A stretch of DNA of 64,000 bases, taken from Natrarchaeobaculum sulfurireducens. GTDB lineage: Archaea > Halobacteriota > Halobacteria > Halobacteriales > Natrialbaceae. A program made the translations under genes and the position numbers. The DNA lies in contig NZ_CP024047.1 in NCBI RefSeq assembly GCF_003430825.1, positions 186,001 through 250,000 of the forward strand, read 5' to 3'. The notes below the pieces were generated by a model. It saw nothing but the letters and a program-made list of their open reading frames with translations, did no database searches and was not told the DNA's origin. Positions 43,178-52,432 of the stretch are shown piece after piece; the first letter of the stretch is position 1; each line of letters starts with the position of its first letter.

Positions 43178-43210
43178 AGCGCCCGACGAACGCCTTCTTT
43201 GAGTACACTC

Positions 43211-44287
43211 ATGAGTACAGAGACACAATCGGGACCGGAAATTTCCGGCGACGACAGCCTCGAGGCCGCCCACGAGAAGAACCGACGCGTCAGACGGGCG
43301 CTGTTCGGCTGTGCGGCGATCACCGTCGTGACGACGCTCGCCATCTTCCTGGTCCTGTTCGACAACGCCGCCAGTTACTTCTTCGGCGCACGGATCAGCG
43401 AGGTACTGTTCGACGGCGACTCGTTCGCCCGGACGATCACATTCACCGAGTTCTTCACCGGCACCCGGTGGGCGCCCGATCACTCGACGCCCGCCCACGG
43501 CGTCCTCCCGATCGTCTGGGGGACGCTCGCGATCACGATCGGTGCCGCGTTCGTCTCGATCCCGATCGGGACCGCGACGGCGCTGTATCTCTCGGAGTAC
43601 GCGTCGACGGCGACCCGAAACAGGCTCAAACCGGTGCTCGAGGTGCTCGCTGGCATCCCGACCATCGTCTACGGCTACTTCGCCGTCTCCTTTCTCACCC
43701 CGGTCATCGTGGGTGGGATCGCCTCGAACGTCGTCAATCCGGCCGGCGCGTGGCTCGACTCGATCGCGTTCCTCGCGCCGGGGCTCCTCGAGCCGGCGGC
43801 GGACGCGATGATGAGCGTTAGCGTCGGGCGCTACAGCCTGCTCGCTGGCGTACTCGTCGTCGGCACGATGACGATCCCGATGGTTTCCTCGATCAGCGAG
43901 GACGCGATGCAGGCGGTGCCAGACGACCTCCGTAACGGGGCCTACGCCCTCGGCGCGACGAAGTATCAGGTCTCACTTCGGATCGTCCTGCCGGCTGCGG
44001 TGTCGGGCATCTTTGCCTCCTACATCCTCGCGGTCTCGCGGGCGATCGGCGAGACGATGGCCGTCACCCTCGCCGCGGGGTTCAACGCCAACCTCACCGC
44101 GAACCCGTTCGCCGAGATCATGACGATGACCGCCTACCTGGTCTCGATGGCTCGTGGCACCTCTGCGGTGGGAACCGTCGAGTACCAGAGCCTGTTCGCG
44201 GTCGGCCTGCTGTTGTTCCTGATGACGCTCTCGATGAACCTGCTGAACGACTGGATGAAACGCCGATTCCAGGAGGAGTACCGATGA
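43211..44287 (+). CDS. pstC: phosphate ABC transporter permease
   Basis: The 358-residue protein has six main helices and the PstC features GVLPIVWGTLAITIGAAFVS, LKPVLEVLAGIPTIVYGYFA, and the coupling loop NGAYALGATKYQVSLRIVLP followed by AAVSGIFASYILAVSRAIGE. It pairs with PstA to form the membrane channel. Its end overlaps pstA by four bases (ATGA). A longer start from a TTG at 43199 is less likely. Confidence 0.93.
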   Translation: MSTETQSGPEISGDDSLEAAHEKNRRVRRALFGCAAITVVTTLAIFLVLFDNAASYFFGARISEVLFDGDSFARTITFTEFFTGTRWAPDHSTPAHGVLPIVWGTLAITIGAAFVSIPIGTATALYLSEYASTATRNRLKPVLEVLAGIPTIVYGYFAVSFLTPVIVGGIASNVVNPAGAWLDSIAFLAPGLLEPAADAMMSVSVGRYSLLAGVLVVGTMTIPMVSSISEDAMQAVPDDLRNGAYALGATKYQVSLRIVLPAAVSGIFASYILAVSRAIGETMAVTLAAGFNANLTANPFAEIMTMTAYLVSMARGTSAVGTVEYQSLFAVGLLLFLMTLSMNLLNDWMKRRFQEEYR

Positions 44288-45204
44288 GCACGAAACGCGA
44301 GACGGAGTTCCTCGCCGACGTCGACCTCAGCCGGGAGAAGCTGATCAACCGGCTCTTCTACGGCCTGCTCGTGATCGCGTCGCTGTTCGGGCTGGTCATG
44401 CTGGTGTTACTGATCGCCGACGTCATCTGGGAGTCCGTTCAGGCGTTGACGAACTTCGACATCGACATCGGACACTTCCTGACCGGCACGTCGTCGTCAC
44501 GGGCCGAACAGGCCGGCTTCGGTGCATCGATCGTCGCCTCGATCTGGCTGATGGCGCTGACGGCCGTCCTCGCGTTCGTCATCGCCGTCGGCTGTGCGCT
44601 CTACCTCGTCGAGTACGCTCCAGAAAACCGGACGACTCGGTTGATCGAGGCCAACCTCGCGAACCTCGCGGGCGTCCCCTCGATCGTCTACGGGCTGCTC
44701 GTCCTCGCGCTGATCGTCAACGATGCCGGTCTGGGGTCGGTCATCCTCGCCGGCGCGATCGCGCTCGCCTTGCTCGTCGTGCCGATCATCATCGTTGCCT
44801 CGATCGAGGCGATTCGGGCGGTCCCCTCGAGCGTCCGCGACGGCTCGTACGCCATGGGCGCGACGAAGTGGCAGACCGTCCGCCGGGTCGTCCTCCCGCA
44901 GGCGATGCCCGGCATCCTGACCGGGACGATCCTCGCGCTCGCCCGAGCGATCGGCGAGACGGCACCGCTGATCATGGTCGGAACGATGCTGCACGCCACC
45001 CGGTATCCGGACGGGCCGTTCGCGTCGTTCAGCGCGATGCCGACACAGATCTACAGCTGGACCTACCAGGCGGATCGGATGTTCAACGGGCTGGCGGCGC
45101 TGGGTATCGTCGTCTTGCTCACCTTCCTGGTGGCGATGTACCTGCTCGCGGGCTACCTGCGGAAACGATACGAAGCGGACGGAGGATCGATCACCAATGT
45201 CTAG
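44284..45204 (+). CDS. pstA: phosphate ABC transporter permease
   Basis: The 306-residue protein contains [40 protein letters not shown] and [17 protein letters not shown]. The coupling loop is [20 protein letters not shown] followed by [20 protein letters not shown], the PstA signature. It starts inside the end of pstC and overlaps pstB by eight bases, so the genes are translationally coupled. Confidence 0.93.
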   Translation: MSTKRETEFLADVDLSREKLINRLFYGLLVIASLFGLVMLVLLIADVIWESVQALTNFDIDIGHFLTGTSSSRAEQAGFGASIVASIWLMALTAVLAFVIAVGCALYLVEYAPENRTTRLIEANLANLAGVPSIVYGLLVLALIVNDAGLGSVILAGAIALALLVVPIIIVASIEAIRAVPSSVRDGSYAMGATKWQTVRRVVLPQAMPGILTGTILALARAIGETAPLIMVGTMLHATRYPDGPFASFSAMPTQIYSWTYQADRMFNGLAALGIVVLLTFLVAMYLLAGYLRKRYEADGGSITNV

Positions 45205-46081
45205 TCACTCCTCGAGTACACCGACGACGGACGAATCGACCGACAGAACGACCGGGGCGTCGGACGACGCGATCATCCAGACCGAGATCGACGTCGATGA
45301 CAACTCGCGACCGACCGACGACGCGGAGACGATCGTTCGCGCAGAGCGGCTGAATGTCTACTACAACGACGACCGGGCGCTCGACGACGTTACGATCGAG
45401 ATCCCCGAGAACCGCGTCACCGCGATGATCGGTCCCTCGGGCTGTGGGAAATCGACGTTCCTGCGCTCGATCAACCGCATGAACGACCGGATTCCGGCCG
45501 CGAGCGTCGACGGCGAGCTCTACTTCCGCGAGAAGAACGTCTACGACGAGGACGTCGATCCCGTCGCTCTGCGTCGGAAGATCGGCCAGGTGTTCCAGTC
45601 GCCAAACCCGTTCCCGAAGTCGATCTACGACAACGTCGCCTACGGCCTGCGCGTCCAGGGCAAAGCCGACGAGGTGGACCTCGATGCGGCTGTCGAACGC
45701 GCACTTCGCGGTGCGGCCCTCTGGGACGAAGTGAAAGACCAGCTCGACGAGTCGGGGCTCGACCTCTCGGGTGGCCAGCAACAGCGCCTCTGCATTGCGC
45801 GGGCGATCGCGCCCGACCCGGAAGTGATCCTGATGGACGAACCGACCTCGGCGCTCGACCCAGTCGCCGCCTCGAAGATCGAGGATCTGATCGACGAACT
45901 TGTCGAGGAGTATACGGTCATCATCGTCACCCACAATATGCAGCAGGCCGCCCGTATCTCCGATCGGACGGCGGTCTTTCTCACCGGCGGCGAACTCGTC
46001 GAGTTCGACGAGACCGCGACCATCTTCGAGAACCCCGCCGACGACCGCGTCGAGGACTACATCACCGGAAAGTTCGGGTAA
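45197..46081 (+). CDS. pstB: phosphate ABC transporter ATP-binding protein
   Basis: The 294-residue ATPase has an acidic N-terminal leader of about 45 residues, then [20 protein letters not shown], Walker [23 protein letters not shown], the PstB-specific [20 protein letters not shown], signature [16 protein letters not shown] and Walker [14 protein letters not shown]. It powers phosphate import. phoU begins 2 nt beyond its stop. Confidence 0.95.
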   Translation: MSSHSSSTPTTDESTDRTTGASDDAIIQTEIDVDDNSRPTDDAETIVRAERLNVYYNDDRALDDVTIEIPENRVTAMIGPSGCGKSTFLRSINRMNDRIPAASVDGELYFREKNVYDEDVDPVALRRKIGQVFQSPNPFPKSIYDNVAYGLRVQGKADEVDLDAAVERALRGAALWDEVKDQLDESGLDLSGGQQQRLCIARAIAPDPEVILMDEPTSALDPVAASKIEDLIDELVEEYTVIIVTHNMQQAARISDRTAVFLTGGELVEFDETATIFENPADDRVEDYITGKFG

Positions 46082-46083
46082 TC

Positions 46084-46761
46084 ATGCCACGCAACGAATA
46101 TCAGGAGCAGCTGTATCGATTGCGCGAGGATATCCTCGAGATGAGCGACGTCGTCTGCCAGCGCCTGCGACGCGCGCTCGAGGCGTACGAAACCGGCGAC
46201 GAGGCGACCGCCGAACGGATCGTCGCGGGCGACCATGAGATCAACGAACGCTATCTCGAACTCGAGGGCGACTGTATCGGGCTGTTCGCCCTCCAGCAGC
46301 CGGTAGCGGGCGACCTGCGATTTATCGCGTCGTCGTTCAAGATCATCACCGATCTCGAGCGGATCGGCGACCTCGCCGTGAACCTGGCCCAGTACGCGAT
46401 CGACGCGGCCGAGTCTGCGGTCGAGCGGGACCGCTACCCTGACGTCGACGTCACGGCACTCGGGAAGCGGACGATTCGGCTCGTCGAAGACGCGATGAAC
46501 GCATACGCGACTGACGATATGACGGCCACCCACGAAATCGCCGCCAGAGACGACGAGATCGACGAGCAGTGTGCACGAGCTAGCCGGTCCGTCGTCCGGG
46601 ATCTCGTCGCCAGCGACGGCGAAGCCGACGACGCCGCCCTCGAGGCGGTCTCGCGAACTCTGCTGACGATCCGGGACTTAGAACGCGTCGGCGATCACGC
46701 AGTCAACGTCGCGGCGCGTACGCTGTATATGATCGACAACGACGACGAGTTGATCTACTGA
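46084..46761 (+). CDS. phoU: phosphate signalling complex protein PhoU
   Basis: The 225-residue protein is the classical two-repeat PhoU: EQLYRLREDILEMSDVVCQR and LQQPVAGDLRFIASSFKIIT with DLERIGDLAVNLAQYAID, then the second repeat ending in RDLERVGDHAVNVAARTLYM. The ERIGD and ERVGDHA motifs bind metal clusters. In bacteria PhoU restrains PstSCAB and the Pho response; haloarchaea lack PhoR/PhoB, so it probably controls transport or a different regulator. It overlaps the next gene by one base. Confidence 0.93.
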   Translation: MPRNEYQEQLYRLREDILEMSDVVCQRLRRALEAYETGDEATAERIVAGDHEINERYLELEGDCIGLFALQQPVAGDLRFIASSFKIITDLERIGDLAVNLAQYAIDAAESAVERDRYPDVDVTALGKRTIRLVEDAMNAYATDDMTATHEIAARDDEIDEQCARASRSVVRDLVASDGEADDAALEAVSRTLLTIRDLERVGDHAVNVAARTLYMIDNDDELIY

Positions 46762-47798
46762 TGCACTCGGACGCAACGACCGACGGGACCGGCGACCCCG
46801 TCGAACGGACGGTCCAGATCGCGGGCAACTCGACGTTTGTCGTCTCGCTTCCGAAAGCGTGGGCCGTCGAGCAGGGCCTCGAGTCCGGCTCCTCGATGAC
46901 ACTCTACCCACAGGACGATCGGTTGGTCGTCGCGACGGAGGCGGTGTCGACGCCCGAACCGGCGGTGACGATCGACGCGAGCGTCGCACCTGAGGCGGTG
47001 ACGATCCGGCGTGTCGAACGAGCCTATCTGATCGGCTGTGACCGGATCACCGTCACGGGGCTCGAGACGGCACCCGGCGTTCGTCGAACGGTCGAACGGA
47101 TCGCGAATCGGCTCGTCGGGGTCACCATCCAGGACGACGGCGCGGACCGGCTGACGATCGCGAACGTCCTTGACGTCAGTGAGGTGTCGCTCCCCCAGAC
47201 CGTCGCACAGATCCAGCGACTCGTCCTCGAGATGCACGTCGACGCCTGTACCGCCGTCGTGGCCGGTGACGAACTCCTCGCACGCCGGGTGATCGACCGC
47301 GACGACGACGTCGATCGCCTCTTCGCGTTCGTCAGCCGCGGCGTTCACCGTGGGTTCACCGACGTCCACGAACTCGACCGACTGGAGACGACCCGCGCTG
47401 AGGCCTTTCGCGAGTATCGGGTCGCCCGATCACTCGAGCGCGTCGCCGATCACGCGACTGAAATCGCTCACGTCGCGATCGGGCGAACCGATCCGCCGGC
47501 CGATGCAATCGCCGACCGGTTCGACGATGTCGGGGCCGACGCCAGGGCCGTCCTCGAACTCGCGCTCGCGGGCGATATTGGTCGGACGATCGAGTCGGCT
47601 GCCGACCTCTCGGCTCCGCTTGAGGACCTCGAGCGGCGCTGTTCGGAGGGTTCCGACTCGGACGCCGGCGTGGCTGTGGCCGTCCGCCGACTGCGACGGA
47701 CGGTCGCGGCCGGACGTGAGATCGCCGACGTCCGGATCGAGTCGACGCTCACGGACGACGACACCCCTCGAGACCAACCGAGTGCCGATGGGGACTGA
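46761..47798 (+). CDS. AbrB-PhoU-like fusion protein, last gene of the pst operon
   Basis: The 345-residue protein opens with an AbrB-like domain (ERTVQIAGNSTFVVSLPKAW, then AVEQGLESGSSMTLYPQDDR). A middle region of about 100 residues follows, then PhoU-like helices with VIDRDDDVDRLFAFVSRGVH and RSLERVADHATEIAHVAIG. It is a paralogue of the divergent gene at 40343-41338. The metal motif is altered to ERVADHA. It is a good candidate for the DNA-binding output of the phosphate sensor formed with PhoU, which is inference. Confidence 0.85.
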   Translation: MHSDATTDGTGDPVERTVQIAGNSTFVVSLPKAWAVEQGLESGSSMTLYPQDDRLVVATEAVSTPEPAVTIDASVAPEAVTIRRVERAYLIGCDRITVTGLETAPGVRRTVERIANRLVGVTIQDDGADRLTIANVLDVSEVSLPQTVAQIQRLVLEMHVDACTAVVAGDELLARRVIDRDDDVDRLFAFVSRGVHRGFTDVHELDRLETTRAEAFREYRVARSLERVADHATEIAHVAIGRTDPPADAIADRFDDVGADARAVLELALAGDIGRTIESAADLSAPLEDLERRCSEGSDSDAGVAVAVRRLRRTVAAGREIADVRIESTLTDDDTPRDQPSADGD

Positions 47799-47879
47799 CG
47801 CTCAAACCGTCCCAACGATGATCCGAATCCACAGCACGAACCGGCTTGTCGTACCGATAGCAACCAAGGAGGCAACTGC

Positions 47880-48323
47880 GTGAAGAGCACGACTACGATC
47901 GCGTTCGTCTGCGTACAGAACGCCGGCCGAAGTCAGATGGCAACCGCTTTCGCCGAACGCGCTCGTCGAGAACGCGGCCTCGAGACCGTCGAACTCCGGA
48001 GCGGCGGCACCGACCCCGCTGACGAGGTTCACGAGGTCGTCGTCGCTGTCATGCAGGAGGTCGATATCGATCTCTCGAATCGAGAGCCCAGCGAAATTAC
48101 CCAGGACGAGATCGCTGACTGCGATATGGTCGTCACCATGGGCTGTTCGGCCGACGGGATCTGCCCGGCCACCTGGCGTGGCGACGCTCGCGACTGGTCA
48201 CTCGAAGATCCACACGGTCGACCGCTCGAGGAGGTCCGTGAGATTCGCGAGGAGATCCGCCGACGAGTCGACGCCCTGCTCGACGAACTCGAGGCCGATC
48301 CGTCGGCGCGCGGCGGAGCCTGA
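47880..48323 (+). CDS. low-molecular-weight phosphatase/arsenate reductase (ArsC) family protein
   Basis: The 147-residue protein has the P-loop FVCVQNAGRSQMATAFAER (C-x5-R-S) near residues 9-27 and the distal acid in DWSLEDPHGRPLEEVREIRE (DP motif). This fold covers protein-tyrosine phosphatases and thioredoxin-linked arsenate reductases. Next to a phosphate importer that also admits arsenate, an arsenate role is plausible. A strong Shine-Dalgarno AAGGAGG 7 nt before the GTG at 47880 fixes the start. A Cys for the second redox step in GCSADGICPATW supports the reductase reading. Confidence 0.82.
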   Translation: MKSTTTIAFVCVQNAGRSQMATAFAERARRERGLETVELRSGGTDPADEVHEVVVAVMQEVDIDLSNREPSEITQDEIADCDMVVTMGCSADGICPATWRGDARDWSLEDPHGRPLEEVREIREEIRRRVDALLDELEADPSARGGA

Positions 48324-48446
48324 GAGCAGGTCGGTCGTTGGCCGGGAGTCAGACCGGCCCCTATCGCCGACAATCACAGCGTTGACTGTGGTAAGGATCT
48401 CGAATACTGACGAACCATTATACCCGACAATCCCCTGGTTCGACGT

Positions 48447-48914
48447 ATGGTGACGCGACGGACGTTCCTCGGAGCCGCGTGTTCGGCGACCGTCCTCTCG
48501 GGGTGTCTGGGCGACGAGACGGACAGCGACGAGCAGGCGAAATCCGAGGGCGACGACTCCGAAGCCGACGACGGGCCGGGGTACGAGACGCACCTCGACG
48601 ACCTCGAGTCGTACGACCCCGTCGATCGCACTGGCGAGTCCGAGGTCGAGATCGTCGTCGCGCCCGGCGGCGACCACCGGTTCGATCCCGACCCGGTGAT
48701 GGTCGAGGAGCTGGCGACCGTTACCTGGAATTGGCCCGAGTCGGGCTACGAGATCTACCCGCTCGAGTCGCCCGATCCCTGCGGCTGGGTGGGTGACGAC
48801 CACGGCACGGGCCACTCCTGGGAGTTCCCGTTCGTCGGCAAGTACGAGATCGGTTGTACGACGTCCGATGGCGAGGAGTTCAGTGGCGTCATGTTCGTCG
48901 TCGACGCCGACTGA
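48447..48914 (+). CDS. halocyanin/cupredoxin-like lipoprotein with incomplete copper site
   Basis: The 155-residue protein has a Tat signal RRTFLGAACSATVLSGC, a Ser/Asp/Glu linker, and a cupredoxin domain: VEIVVAPGGDHRFDPDPVMV, VEELATVTWNWPESGYEIYP, then FPFVGKYEIGCTTSDGEEFS. Halocyanins bind copper with His, Cys, His and Met. Here only the Cys is clear: the first His after the W-x-W strand is replaced by YEIYP and the His after Cys is absent. It may be a structural relative that does not carry type-1 copper. Confidence 0.72.
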   Translation: MVTRRTFLGAACSATVLSGCLGDETDSDEQAKSEGDDSEADDGPGYETHLDDLESYDPVDRTGESEVEIVVAPGGDHRFDPDPVMVEELATVTWNWPESGYEIYPLESPDPCGWVGDDHGTGHSWEFPFVGKYEIGCTTSDGEEFSGVMFVVDAD

Positions 48915-49259
48915 TACGGACGACTGTCAGTCATTTCCGGCGCAACCACGATCTGTTTGGCGGTCGTCGGTAAATCGTTACAGAACCGTACGAGACGAAC
49001 CGCTGTTCCTGTTTTCTGGCGATCCTGGGCCGGTCACGGGCACGTCCGAAACGACGTCCGGCAGTTGCTCTGACTCTCGAAATGTGGGCTGTAACTGTCC
49101 GACCGGGAGCGTCGGGTTTCGAGTCGGAGACGCTTCCCCCGAGAGCCGCATCCGGAGTCGTGACAGTCACGGTGCCGTGACCGCCTGAGAACCCGGCTTC
49201 AGAACAGTAGGTTTTTAAAGCGCACGGCGGAACCACTACCTAAGATTACTCATCGTCTT
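48915..49259. other. 345-base gap upstream of the aIF2-gamma gene
   Basis: No gene was found. Just before the next gene lies a promoter-like AGGTTTTTAAAGCGC (about 49209-49223), some 40 nt before its ATG. The rest is undistinguished. Confidence 0.55.
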
Positions 49260-50489
49260 ATGGCAGGAAATCGACAACCGGAGGTAAACATCGGGCTCGT
49301 CGGCCACGTCGACCACGGCAAGACAACGCTCGTTCAAGCGTTGAGTGGCTCGTGGACGGACCAGCACTCAGAGGAGATGAAACGCGGTATCTCGATCAGG
49401 CTGGGCTATGCGGACGCGACGTTCCGTGAGTGTCCCGAGCTGGACGAACCCGAGAAGTATACCGTCGAGGAGGAGTGTTCGGATGGCTCCGAAAGCGAGC
49501 CACTGCGGACCGTTTCGTTCGTCGACGCCCCTGGTCACGAGACCCTGATGGCGACGATGCTCTCTGGCGCATCACTGATGGACGGTGCCGTATTGGTCGT
49601 CAGTGCCAACGCACCCGTCCCACAGCCCCAGACCGAAGAGCACCTGATGGCGCTCGACATCATCGGTATCGACAACATCGTCATCGCCCAGAACAAGGTC
49701 GACCTCGTCAGTGCCGACCAGGCCCGACAGAACTACGAAGAGATCCAGGAGTTCGTCGCCGGCACCGTCGCCGAAGACGCGCCGGTGGTTCCGGTCTCTG
49801 CGGGCCAGGAGGTCAACCTCGACTTGCTAATCGCGGCGATCGAAGAAGAGATCCCGACGCCCGAACGCGACCCCGACGCTGATCCCCGAATGCACGTCGC
49901 GCGCAGTTTCGACATCAACAAGCCTGGTACGACTGCCGCGGACCTCACAGGTGGCGTCCTCGGCGGTAGCCTCGTCGCAGGCGAACTCGAGGTCGGTGAC
50001 GAGATCGAGATCCGCCCCGGCCGCGAGGTCGAAGAGGGCGGCCAGACGGAGTACGTCCCGATTCAGACGACGATCCGGTCGCTGCAAGCCGGCGGCGAAA
50101 ACGCTGACACCGTCACGCCAGGCGGACTGCTGGGTGTCGGCACCGCTCTCGACCCCTCGCTGACCAAAGGCGACGCCCTCGCCGGCCGCATCGCCGGCCC
50201 GCCAGGTAGTCTGCCCCCTACCTGGCAGTCGTTCACGATGGACGTCGACCTGCTCGAGCGCGTCGTCGGCGACGAAGGCGGCGAGATCGACGAGATCAGC
50301 ACCGGGGAGCCGCTGATGATGACTGTCGGAACGGCGACGACCGTCGGCGCAGTCACCAGTGCTCGGGAAGGCGAGTGCGAAGTCTCGCTCAAACGCCCCG
50401 TCTCGGCCGAACCGGGTGCGAAGATCGCGATCAACCGTCGCATCGGCGCTCGCTGGCGGCTGATCGGACTGGGAACGCTGCAAGACTAG
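49260..50489 (+). CDS. eif2g: translation initiation factor aIF2 subunit gamma
   Basis: The 409-residue GTPase has G1 [10 protein letters not shown] at residues 15-24, a switch-1 segment with [21 protein letters not shown]3 [10 protein letters not shown]4 NKVDLVS and EF-Tu-like domains 2 and 3. Two Cys in [16 protein letters not shown] mark a reduced zinc knuckle. It delivers Met-tRNAi to the ribosome. It heads a cluster with a PIN protein, RpoE, Spt4 and dephospho-CoA kinase, conserved in haloarchaea. Confidence 0.96.
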   Translation: MAGNRQPEVNIGLVGHVDHGKTTLVQALSGSWTDQHSEEMKRGISIRLGYADATFRECPELDEPEKYTVEEECSDGSESEPLRTVSFVDAPGHETLMATMLSGASLMDGAVLVVSANAPVPQPQTEEHLMALDIIGIDNIVIAQNKVDLVSADQARQNYEEIQEFVAGTVAEDAPVVPVSAGQEVNLDLLIAAIEEEIPTPERDPDADPRMHVARSFDINKPGTTAADLTGGVLGGSLVAGELEVGDEIEIRPGREVEEGGQTEYVPIQTTIRSLQAGGENADTVTPGGLLGVGTALDPSLTKGDALAGRIAGPPGSLPPTWQSFTMDVDLLERVVGDEGGEIDEISTGEPLMMTVGTATTVGAVTSAREGECEVSLKRPVSAEPGAKIAINRRIGARWRLIGLGTLQD

Positions 50490-50507
50490 GGAGGGCAACG
50501 GACGAGA

Positions 50508-50936
50508 ATGAGTACCCGGATCGCCCTCGATACGAGCGCGCTGATGATGCCGGTCGAACTCGACGTCAGACTGTTCGACGAACTCGACCGGCTGCTGGGC
50601 GGTGTGTCACACACGCCGAACTCCGACCAGCCGCAAGCCGACGCGCTCGAGCTGGTGGCGCCGCAGGCCGTTATCGAGGAACTCAGGCGGCTGTCTGAAA
50701 AAGGCGGCACCGAGGGGACGGCGGCGAACGTCGGTCACGATCTGGCGACCGAACGTTGTCTCGTCGTCGACACCGAAGCGTCCTACGCGGACGACGCGCT
50801 CGTCGAACTCGTCCAGGACAGTGCCGTCGACTACGTCGTCACCAACGACCGGCCGCTTTGCGACCGGGTGCTCGAGGAGAATAGACCGGTAATTGCATTA
50901 CGCGGGAGAAACAAGTTAGCGATCACTCAACCATAG
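50508..50936 (+). CDS. PIN-domain protein, FCF1/VapC9-like
   Basis: The 142-residue protein has the PIN acids in RIALDTSALMMPVELDVRLF, QAVIEELRRLSEKGG, SYADDALVELV and YVVTNDRPLCDRVLEENRPV, followed by IALRGRNKLAI. The archaeal members next to aIF2-gamma resemble eukaryotic Fcf1/Utp24, the rRNA-processing endonuclease; toxins of the VapC type are the other possibility. No antitoxin gene is adjacent, and the neighbours favour a housekeeping role. It is 18 nt from the aIF2-gamma stop and abuts rpoE. Confidence 0.85.
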   Translation: MSTRIALDTSALMMPVELDVRLFDELDRLLGGVSHTPNSDQPQADALELVAPQAVIEELRRLSEKGGTEGTAANVGHDLATERCLVVDTEASYADDALVELVQDSAVDYVVTNDRPLCDRVLEENRPVIALRGRNKLAITQP

Positions 50937-51506
50937 ATGTACAAACGGGTCAGACTAAAAGACACAGTAAGGGTACCGCCGGAGGAGCTCGGCGAGGTTT
51001 CGCCGGAGCTCGTCAAGAAACTGCTCCAGGACAAACTCGAGGGGCGCATGGACGAGGAGGTCGGCAGCGTCGTCTCCGTCACGAACGTCCACGACATCGG
51101 CGAGGGGACGGTCCTGCCGAACCGACCGGGCGTCTACTACGAAGCCGACTTCGACGCCGTCACGTTCGACCCGCAGATGCAGGAGGTCGTCGACGGCACC
51201 GTCGTCGAGGTCGTCGAGTTCGGTGCGTTCGTCGGCATCGGTCCGGTCGACGGACTGTTGCACGTCTCGCAGATCTCGGACGAGTATCTCGCCTACGACG
51301 GCGAGAATCAGCAGCTCTCGTCGAACGAGTCCGCCCGCGCCCTCGGCGTCGAAGACGCCGTTCGAGCGCGTATCGTCACCAAAAGCATCGACGAGCGCAA
51401 CCCGCGTGACTCGAAGATCGGTCTCACGGCGAAACAGCCGGGAATCGGCAAACACGGCTGGCTCAAAGACGACCACGAGACACAAGAAGCGACGCCGGGT
51501 GAGTAA
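50937..51506 (+). CDS. rpoE1: DNA-directed RNA polymerase subunit E'
   Basis: The 189-residue protein starts MYKRVRLKDTVRVPPEELGE, the archaeal Rpo7 (RpoE') pattern. After the tip domain an S1/OB domain follows (QEVVDGTVVEVVEFGAFVGI, GPVDGLLHVSQISDEYL). It forms the stalk of RNA polymerase with RpoF and contacts emerging RNA. Its ATG follows directly on the PIN gene's stop, and spt4 starts 2 nt after its own stop. Confidence 0.95.
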   Translation: MYKRVRLKDTVRVPPEELGEVSPELVKKLLQDKLEGRMDEEVGSVVSVTNVHDIGEGTVLPNRPGVYYEADFDAVTFDPQMQEVVDGTVVEVVEFGAFVGIGPVDGLLHVSQISDEYLAYDGENQQLSSNESARALGVEDAVRARIVTKSIDERNPRDSKIGLTAKQPGIGKHGWLKDDHETQEATPGE

Positions 51507-51508
51507 CG

Positions 51509-51706
51509 ATGGCATCCAATCGTCTCGTCTGCCGGGAGTGCCACCGCGTCAACGACGCCGACAACGAAACCTGCGATGCGTGCAACTCCTCGTCGCTGAC
51601 TGAAGACTGGGCTGGCTACGTCGTCATCGCCCATCCCGAAGAAAGCGAGATCGCAAAGGAGATGCAGGTCACCGAGTCCGGTGCGTACGCGCTCAAAGTC
51701 CGGTAG
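51509..51706 (+). CDS. spt4: transcription elongation factor Spt4 (RpoE'')
   Basis: The 65-residue zinc-ribbon protein has CRECHRVNDADNETCDAC (two CxxC knuckles) and the conserved SSLTEDWAGYVVIAHPEESE, then IAKEM. With Spt5 it clamps RNA polymerase for processive elongation. It overlaps no neighbour but is only 2 nt from each. Confidence 0.94.
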   Translation: MASNRLVCRECHRVNDADNETCDACNSSSLTEDWAGYVVIAHPEESEIAKEMQVTESGAYALKVR

Positions 51707-51708
51707 CC

Positions 51709-52287
51709 GTGAGCCCCGACGATCCCGATCGTCCGGACGACGGTGCGTACGAGCGGTTGCTCGTTCTCCCGGACGACTTGCGAAGCGAACTCAAAACCCC
51801 GCTCGGCCCGATCGAAACCGACGCCGAGGTCTTACTCGAGGAGATCGACGGCCCGTTGATCACCGTCGGCGACGTCGTCACCTATCACTTTCTGGAGGCC
51901 GACTACACGCCGCACGTCGCGCTCGTCGACGAACGAACCAAACGCCAGCAGGTCGACGAGGAGATCCGTGACACCGTCGTCGCCGAGACGGACCTCGAGG
52001 CCGTAAACCCGCCCGCAGAGCTCTCAACAGACGTTATCGATGTCCTTCTCGAGGGGCTCGATGCCGATGGGTCCACGACGATTCTCGTCGAGGGTGAAGA
52101 AGACCTCGTCGCGCTCCCTGCGATCGTCGCCGCCCCAGATGGGGCGAGCGTCGTCTACGGCCAGCCAGATGAGGGAATGGTCCACGTCGTCGTTACCGAC
52201 GACGTCAGAGCCGAGGTTCGCGACCTGCTCGAGCGGTTCGAAGGCGACGTCGAGCGGCTGTGGGCGATGCTGGACGGCACACACTGA
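51709..52287 (+). CDS. GTP-dependent dephospho-CoA kinase (DUF359)
   Basis: The 192-residue protein has the DUF359 pattern: RLLVLPDDLRSELKTPLGPI, ITVGDVVTYHFLEADYTPHV with VDERTKRQ, and the nucleotide site TILVEGEEDLVALPAIVAAP followed by GASVVYGQPDEGMVHV. The archaeal enzyme carries out the last step of coenzyme A synthesis using GTP. The start is GTG, 2 nt after the spt4 stop. Confidence 0.92.
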   Translation: MSPDDPDRPDDGAYERLLVLPDDLRSELKTPLGPIETDAEVLLEEIDGPLITVGDVVTYHFLEADYTPHVALVDERTKRQQVDEEIRDTVVAETDLEAVNPPAELSTDVIDVLLEGLDADGSTTILVEGEEDLVALPAIVAAPDGASVVYGQPDEGMVHVVVTDDVRAEVRDLLERFEGDVERLWAMLDGTH

Positions 52288-52432
52288 TCCCGTCTGGCCG
52301 ACTCTATTCCCGCCTCCCGTTTCGGTCGACGACGACGTTTACCGAGGCGGGGGGCCATCCGGCCGTTGGTATCGATCGCGGCCTGCGAGACGCTCGAGAA
52401 ACTATTTATTCTGCGACAGACACGTGACGGAC

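Noticed and set aside
42023-43498. 491-codon minus-strand frame opposite pstS
   Set aside because: pstS and pstC motifs on the plus strand explain this region; the antisense frame is a shadow.
50508-50936. PIN-domain gene as a VapC toxin
   Set aside because: No antitoxin frame adjoins it and it is embedded in a conserved translation/transcription gene cluster, so a housekeeping FCF1-like role is favoured.
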